Shown here piece after piece: positions 30,480-34,289 of a DNA stretch of 34,289 nucleotides. Below the pieces are notes generated by a model, which was not told where the DNA came from, did not search any database, and saw only the letters and a program-made list of their open reading frames with translations. Every line of letters begins with the position of its first letter. The stretch's first letter is position 1. The DNA is taken from NCBI GenBank assembly GCA_001512765.1, contig LFSO01000012.1, forward strand, positions 7,501-41,789, read 5' to 3'. Both the position numbers and the translations under genes were made by a program. This DNA is from Clostridiales bacterium DTU053 (GTDB taxonomy: Bacteria > Bacillota > Clostridia > Oscillospirales > Acutalibacteraceae).

Positions 30480-30806
30480 ATGAAGCTGGTTATCGCCATA
30501 GTAAGCAATGATGACAGCCATACGGTTTTATCCGCACTGACAAAGGCTAACTTCAGTGTAACAAAGCTCTCCTCGAGCGGCGGCTTTCTTCGTGTCGGCA
30601 ACACCACCTTAATGATAGGTACGGAGGCCGAAAGGCTGGAAGAGCTAAAGGATTTGTTAAGAGAGTATTGCAGCACCCGTCAGCTGGCAACTGTTTCAAT
30701 GCCTGCAAGCTATTCGGACGCAATGTTTTCAATGCTCCCCGTTGAGGTAACGGTCGGCGGCGCCACCGTCTTTGTCCTCGATGTGGAAGAGTTTTTAAAG
30801 ATTTAA
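30480..30806 (+). CDS. darA: Cyclic-di-AMP receptor DarA/PstA (YaaQ family)
   Basis: A 108-residue PII-like protein that binds the second messenger c-di-AMP (family knowledge). It begins MKLVIAIVSNDDSHTVLSAL, and has TKLSSSGGFLRVGNTTLMIG (about 27-46) and VEVTVGGATVFVLDVEEF at the end, all typical of the family. The ATG at 30480 is preceded by GAGGAGGATAA; ATG 30465 would overlap the ribosome site. It is followed by holB after two bases, so translation is coupled. It is transcribed from the promoter at 30407. The effector target of DarA is not known. Confidence 0.92.
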   Translation: MKLVIAIVSNDDSHTVLSALTKANFSVTKLSSSGGFLRVGNTTLMIGTEAERLEELKDLLREYCSTRQLATVSMPASYSDAMFSMLPVEVTVGGATVFVLDVEEFLKI

Positions 30807-30808
30807 GA

Positions 30809-31717
30809 ATGAATACCAAGAGTATAAAACTGTCGGAAGTTAAACTTAAAGATTTATCGGCAGAGGTTGACAGCGGCAGGCTATCCCACGCCGTTCTGAT
30901 TACAGGAGCGACTGAAAAGATTAGAGCCCAGGTCGCAAGGCTGACAGCCTCAGCCCTGCTGTGTGTCGGAGACAGGGACAAACCCTGCGGTAAGTGCGGC
31001 CACTGCGTAAAGTCACTGAAAAATCTTCATCCCGATATCACCGAGATTTCCGGCGAGGACAAAGCAAAGAGCATAAAAAAAGAAAGCGTTTTATTAATAC
31101 GCCAGCAGGCGCTCATAATGCCCAACGAAGCCTCAGAGAAAATCTTCATTGTCTTTGAGGCGCAGAACATGACGGAAGAAGCTCAGAACGCAATGCTCAA
31201 AATCCTTGAGGAGCCTCCCCGTTTCGCCCGCTTTATCCTTACCGCAGCCTCCTCAGAGGGTCTGCTTGAAACAATCCGCTCAAGGGTGCGCACCTTTGAT
31301 TTGGGCGAGGAATCGCAGGAGTCAAAGCAGAACAAGGCTCAGACAATTGCCTGCGACATAGCAAGAGCGCTTTATTCGGGCAGCGAGTATGACCTTGTAT
31401 TAGCGGCGGCTCCCATAAAAAAGGACAGGCAGCTTATAAAGAATGTCTGCGATGAACTGACGGGCATCTTTATAGAGGCTCTGAAGCTGCAAAAGAGGGG
31501 CTTTGCAAAAACCGAGGGCTATCCTGAAAACGAATCCCAGGCTATGGCGGTAAAAATGTATAAATCCGTAAGCCCGTCGCTTTTACTTAGGTGGACAGGC
31601 ACCCTGTCCAAGATAGCCGAATTGGCGGAAATGAACGCCAACGAAACCTTGCTTTCAACATTCTTTTGCTCAAGGCTGTCTGAGGATAAAATCGGAATGA
31701 CCGCAAACGAGAATTAA
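30809..31717 (+). CDS. holB: DNA polymerase III delta-prime subunit-like clamp-loader protein
   Basis: A 302-residue AAA+ clamp-loader subunit. It has a degenerate P-loop region near VLITGATEKIRAQ (residues 30-42) as expected of delta-prime, and zinc-binding cysteines in CGKCGHCVKSLKNLHPD near 60-76 with a preceding Cys. The sensor/SRC-like helix EEAQNAMLKILEEPP lies near 126-140 and a TIRSRVRTF strand near 160. It lies between darA and ricT exactly as in B. subtilis. The start ATG is two bases after the darA stop, and the ribosome site lies inside darA. Confidence 0.92.
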   Translation: MNTKSIKLSEVKLKDLSAEVDSGRLSHAVLITGATEKIRAQVARLTASALLCVGDRDKPCGKCGHCVKSLKNLHPDITEISGEDKAKSIKKESVLLIRQQALIMPNEASEKIFIVFEAQNMTEEAQNAMLKILEEPPRFARFILTAASSEGLLETIRSRVRTFDLGEESQESKQNKAQTIACDIARALYSGSEYDLVLAAAPIKKDRQLIKNVCDELTGIFIEALKLQKRGFAKTEGYPENESQAMAVKMYKSVSPSLLLRWTGTLSKIAELAEMNANETLLSTFFCSRLSEDKIGMTANEN

Positions 31718-31735
31718 TCCATTAAGGAGACATAT

Positions 31736-32626
31736 ATGGCAGAAGTAGTAGGCGTACGATTTAAGGTAGTCGGCAAAATCTATTATTTTGACCCGGCCGG
31801 AGTACAGCTCAAAAAGGGCGACAATGTAATAGTGGAAACCGCAAGAGGCATTGAATGCGGCGAAATTGCGATGGAAAACCGCGATGTTGACGAGGACCAG
31901 ATTGTAAAGCCCTTAAAAAGCATTATAAGAAAGGCAACACCTGAGGACCTTAAAATTGTAGAGGAGAATAAAGAAAAAGAAAAAAGAGCCTTCAAAATCT
32001 GTGAGGAGAGAATTCAGGCCCACGGTCTTGAAATGAAGCTCATTGATGTTGAATATACCTTTGACTCAAGCAAAATACTGTTTTTCTATACCGCTCCCAC
32101 AAGGGTGGACTTCAGGGAGCTTGTAAAGGATTTGGCAAGCATCTTCAGAGCAAGAATTGAGCTCAGGCAGATAGGTGTCAGGGACGAGACAAAAATGCTC
32201 GGAGGCCTTGGCATTTGCGGAAAGCCCTTCTGCTGCAGCCAGTTTTTAAGCGACTTTGAGCCCGTTTCAATAAAGATGGCAAAAGAACAGGGACTTTCAC
32301 TCAACCCCGTCAAAATCAGCGGCTCCTGCGGAAGACTCATGTGCTGCCTTAAATACGAGCAGGAGGTGTATGAGCACCTTGCAAGACATACTCCGAAGGT
32401 CGGCGCCATTGTGGAAACCGCCGACGGCAGGGGAGAGGTCGTGGAGAGCAATCTGCTTACAGGCGTTCTCAAGGTAATTCTTGATTCCAAAAGGGACGCC
32501 GCTCCGCAGACCTATCACTGCAAGGATGTAAAGCTCATAATGAACCCGAAGGTTAAGATTGAAAAGGAAGAGCTCGAAGCCCTGAAAGAAATCGCGGAAG
32601 AACCGGTGGACGAAACCTTAAGCTAA
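31736..32626 (+). CDS. ricT: RicT (YaaT), PSP1-domain regulator of RNA processing and development
   Basis: A 296-residue PSP1 C-terminal-domain protein. In B. subtilis, RicT joins RicA and RicF in an iron-sulfur complex that helps RNase Y and affects sporulation and competence (family knowledge). The N-terminal region begins VVGVRFKVVGKIYYFDP, and a Lys/Glu-rich helix lies near residues 70-90. The cysteine-rich core GGLGICGKPFCCSQF near 158-172 and GSCGRLMCCLKYEQE near 198-212 are diagnostic. AAGGAG precedes ATG 31736 at ideal spacing. It ends the darA-holB-ricT unit at a strong terminator. Confidence 0.93.
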   Translation: MAEVVGVRFKVVGKIYYFDPAGVQLKKGDNVIVETARGIECGEIAMENRDVDEDQIVKPLKSIIRKATPEDLKIVEENKEKEKRAFKICEERIQAHGLEMKLIDVEYTFDSSKILFFYTAPTRVDFRELVKDLASIFRARIELRQIGVRDETKMLGGLGICGKPFCCSQFLSDFEPVSIKMAKEQGLSLNPVKISGSCGRLMCCLKYEQEVYEHLARHTPKVGAIVETADGRGEVVESNLLTGVLKVILDSKRDAAPQTYHCKDVKLIMNPKVKIEKEELEALKEIAEEPVDETLS

Positions 32627-32660
32627 AAAAGAGCCGCTGTTTAAGCGGCTCTTAATTTAT
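32627..32660. terminator. Bidirectional terminator between ricT and the nitroreductase gene
   Basis: AAGAGCCGCT (32629-32638), loop GTTTA, AGCGGCTCTT (32644-32653). T-rich sequence follows on both strands (TTTTTT on minus, TAATTTATT on plus). It serves two convergent genes. Confidence 0.9.
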
Positions 32661-32666
32661 TCCTAA

Positions 32667-33398
32667 TTATACTGTTTCCTCGTCTTTATAGAACCTGCCG
32701 TGTTCGCCCAGCTCAAACCTTCCGCCGGCGCCCAGGGCAAAGTGGAGTTTCGCTATGCCCATATCAATTTTATTATATTGGAACTGTCCCGTTGTGGCGT
32801 AGATTACATCATTGTAGTAAATAATCTGAACAGGCTGCCTGTTTCTTGCCGAGGGCGCAAGCTCCACAGCCTTCATGCCGTCCCAGAACCACTCGGGCGG
32901 CTGCTTGTCATATTGGCACAGCTCATCGTACTTTTTGCTCTTTTCCTTAACCATTGAGAGCACCAATCTCTCTCTGCTGGAAAGCGACTCGGGAGACTTG
33001 CCTACGGTAATAACGCATACAAGCTGCTCGCCGGCGAGAATCTCGCAGTTGCAGTTTTGCGCGTCATAGGAGGAGCCTACCCAGCAGGTGCCGAGTCCCA
33101 GCTCTGTAGCCACAAGGACAAGATATTCTCCGTAATATCCTACCTTTTCATGCAGCAAAGGGTCGCTGCTGTTTCCGACCATGGCAAAATAATGCTTTAC
33201 GCCCGAGAACATTCCGTATGTCTTTTTAAAGCTTTTGAATGCTGCCTCTCCGTCAAGCACAAGCTGAATATGAAGCCCGGACTTTCTGTTCAAATACTCA
33301 ATCGTGTCCTGGAGCTTTTCAATAGAGTCTTTTGGAATCGGTGAGGAGGTATAGCTCCTTCTCGATGTTCTCGCGCGCATAATATCTAAAACTTCCAT
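32667..33398 (-). CDS. Nitroreductase-family flavoprotein (TM1586-like)
   Basis: A 243-residue FMN-dependent oxidoreductase. It begins MEVLDIMRARTSRRSYTSSPIP, the classic nitroreductase start with the RxSxR phosphate-contact motif. GYYGEYLVLVATELGLGTCWVG near residue 88 and VELAPSARNRQPVQ near 178 (a second SxRN flavin motif) show two half-domains in one chain, as in the TM1586 subgroup. ITVGKSPES lies between them. The ATG at 33398 follows GGAGGG and the promoter lies at 33438-33466. The substrate is unknown. The flavodoxin gene lies upstream in the same direction but has its own leader. Confidence 0.88.
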   Translation of the reverse strand: MEVLDIMRARTSRRSYTSSPIPKDSIEKLQDTIEYLNRKSGLHIQLVLDGEAAFKSFKKTYGMFSGVKHYFAMVGNSSDPLLHEKVGYYGEYLVLVATELGLGTCWVGSSYDAQNCNCEILAGEQLVCVITVGKSPESLSSRERLVLSMVKEKSKKYDELCQYDKQPPEWFWDGMKAVELAPSARNRQPVQIIYYNDVIYATTGQFQYNKIDMGIAKLHFALGAGGRFELGEHGRFYKDEETV

Positions 33399-33437
33399 TG
33401 GTTTTCCCTCCGTAGAACCCTGTGTGGTTATGTTACC

Positions 33438-33466
33438 ATAATATAACTTTAATTAGCTTAAATCAA
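33438..33466 (-). promoter_or_regulatory. Promoter for the nitroreductase gene
   Basis: Minus strand -35 TTGATT (33461-33466), 17-base spacer, -10 TATTAT (33438-33443). The leader is about 35 bases. Confidence 0.65.
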
Positions 33467-33521
33467 TCTTTAATTGATAAAGAATTTTTACAATTTTGAC
33501 ATTTTTTTATAAAAATAATAA

Positions 33522-33950
33522 CTACGCCTTGGCCAATGCCGCGCCGAGAGCTCTGCAGTTCTCCGCAGCCTCATCGTCGGGCTCGTTGTTTGCTATAACT
33601 CCGTCATTAATCAGAGTAAGCCCATAGTCCTCGCAGTCGGCGACCCGGTTTCTCATCCACTCGCCGTCGCCCCAGTCATATGAGCCGAAAAGACCTATGA
33701 CTTTTCCTTTTAGAAACTCCTTCACCGATGAGAACATAGGCTCAAACTCTGTATCCTCAAGCTCCTCAACTCCCATGGAAGGGCAGCCGAACGCGAGAGC
33801 CTTGTAGTTTTGAACCATCTCCTTGGTAAACTCTGCGGCGGTGAAAATATCCGCTCTGCCGCCCGCGGCGACGACGCCTTCGGCTACAAGCTCTGCCATC
33901 TTCTCGGTATTGCCCGTGCCGCTCCAATAAACAACAGCAACCCTATTCAC
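33522..33950 (-). CDS. Short-chain flavodoxin
   Basis: A 142-residue FMN electron carrier. The FMN phosphate loop WSGTGNTEKMA begins near residue 9, right after the first strand NRVAVVY. FGCPSMGVEELED near 58 and LFGSYDWGDGEWM near 90 form the flavin-stacking loops. The GTG at 33950 was chosen because AGAGGA stands 8 bases upstream and the first strand starts at once; the longer frame to 34031 adds 27 basic, unconserved residues. A TATAAT on the minus strand at 34009-34014 may be its -10 box, with a poor -35. It probably serves as a ferredoxin substitute or radical-enzyme reductant. Confidence 0.88.
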   Translation of the reverse strand: MNRVAVVYWSGTGNTEKMAELVAEGVVAAGGRADIFTAAEFTKEMVQNYKALAFGCPSMGVEELEDTEFEPMFSSVKEFLKGKVIGLFGSYDWGDGEWMRNRVADCEDYGLTLINDGVIANNEPDDEAAENCRALGAALAKA

Positions 33951-34057
33951 AAAATCAGTCCTCTCATAAGGGTTTTTTGCCTTTAACAGCTTAGACCGAA
34001 AAGGAAAAATTATACCTTTCCGATTCGCCATTTATTTTATCCCTTTACTTTAATAAA

Positions 34058-34078
34058 TTCTGTAACTTTGCTACAGAA
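34058..34078. promoter_or_regulatory. Inverted repeat upstream of the flavodoxin gene
   Basis: TTCTGTA (34058-34064) and TACAGAA (34072-34078) form a perfect 7-base inverted repeat with a 7-base spacer, about 45 bases upstream of the candidate -10 at 34009. It is a possible operator; the binding protein is unknown. Confidence 0.35.
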
Positions 34079-34289
34079 AATGAGTATTGATTTTTCTACA
34101 ATCCGTTTTTAAGTCAAAGGAAAGTCGAATATTGTCCAAATGTAATAGGGGAGCCGGAAGACACACCTTCTTTGTAAATAATACCTTGAATTTGCGTTCT
34201 TTACAAACATATTATTGTATGTTATTATTATGATGAATATAAAAGCAGCCTGAATTTGCACTTTTATATAATTTTAAGTCTTACTTTAC
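34079..34289. other. Intergenic DNA to the window edge without a supported gene
   Basis: No reading frame with a ribosome site was found here. A plus-strand promoter-like pair, TTTACA (34200-34205) and TATTAT (34223-34228) with a 17-base spacer, could serve a gene beyond the edge. An inverted repeat AACATA-TTATTG-TATGTT (34206-34223) fills its spacer. Confidence 0.4.

Noticed and set aside
34009..34037. Full promoter for flavodoxin
   Set aside because: TATAAT is present on the minus strand, but the sequence 17 bases upstream (AAATAA) is not a credible -35.
1..34289. CRISPR array, tRNA or rRNA genes, insertion sequences, prophage
   Set aside because: No regularly spaced direct repeats, cloverleaf sequences, conserved rRNA segments, transposase motifs or phage structural genes were seen on reading both strands.

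Overview
The window looks like chromosomal DNA from a low-to-mid GC Gram-positive anaerobe of the Clostridia, most likely a gut Oscillospiraceae/Ruminococcaceae-type organism. The reasons are class B sortases, dockerin repeats, two SpoIID-family proteins, a GGGtGRT/NifU-like pair, strong GGAGG ribosome sites with TTG/GTG starts, and a YaaO-DarA-HolB-RicT block as in Bacillus subtilis. No rRNA, tRNA, CRISPR array, insertion sequence or phage gene was seen. Genus-level placement is inference.

Layout. 1-660 (minus): 5' part of a Dcr2-like metallophosphoesterase cut by the window edge. 912-1763: zinc-ribbon membrane protein. 2042-3989: FAD-dependent dehydrogenase (COG2509 type) followed by stand-alone PncC. 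4025-11715 (plus): a cell-envelope cluster of two tandem class B sortases with very long acidic cytoplasmic tails, a membrane-anchored protein that reads as a degenerate full-length CinA, a secreted dockerin protein whose SpoIID domain is circularly permuted, galE, and a second secreted dockerin protein. 11857-15760: rmuC and a cytoplasmic GH3 glucosidase. 15823-25316 (minus): PHP phosphoesterase, the GGGtGRT/NifU-like pair, a purple-acid-phosphatase-like protein, the folate-linked run glyA-mnmE-dCMP deaminase, and a conventional spoIID. 25473-32626 (plus): citrate synthase, an acidic-tailed membrane protein, an AEC transporter, and the yaaO-darA-holB-ricT block without tmk and yaaR. 32667-33950 (minus): nitroreductase and flavodoxin. 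The last 340 bases hold no gene I can support.

The most unusual region is 4025-11715. The CinA-like protein keeps the MoCF-binding plus CinA fold outline but has lost the signature motifs of both domains and gained a C-terminal membrane anchor. It lies immediately after two sortases and two genes after an intact PncC. The next gene carries a SpoIID domain in which the GHGVGMSQYGA segment has moved from the C-terminus to the front, directly behind a dockerin. A conventional SpoIID in the same window (24291-25316) serves as an internal reference for that permutation. I propose, as inference, that this is a surface-assembly module linking sortases, a pseudo-CinA and dockerin-tethered peptidoglycan remodelling.

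Transcription units are marked by good sigma-A-like promoters (TTGACA/TATAAT type, 17-base spacers) at about 690, 5475, 11770, 17140, 19115, 24191, 30407 and 33438, a further one with an 18-base spacer at 1936, and intrinsic terminators at the ends of most units. All functions are assigned by eye from motifs; no database search was run.
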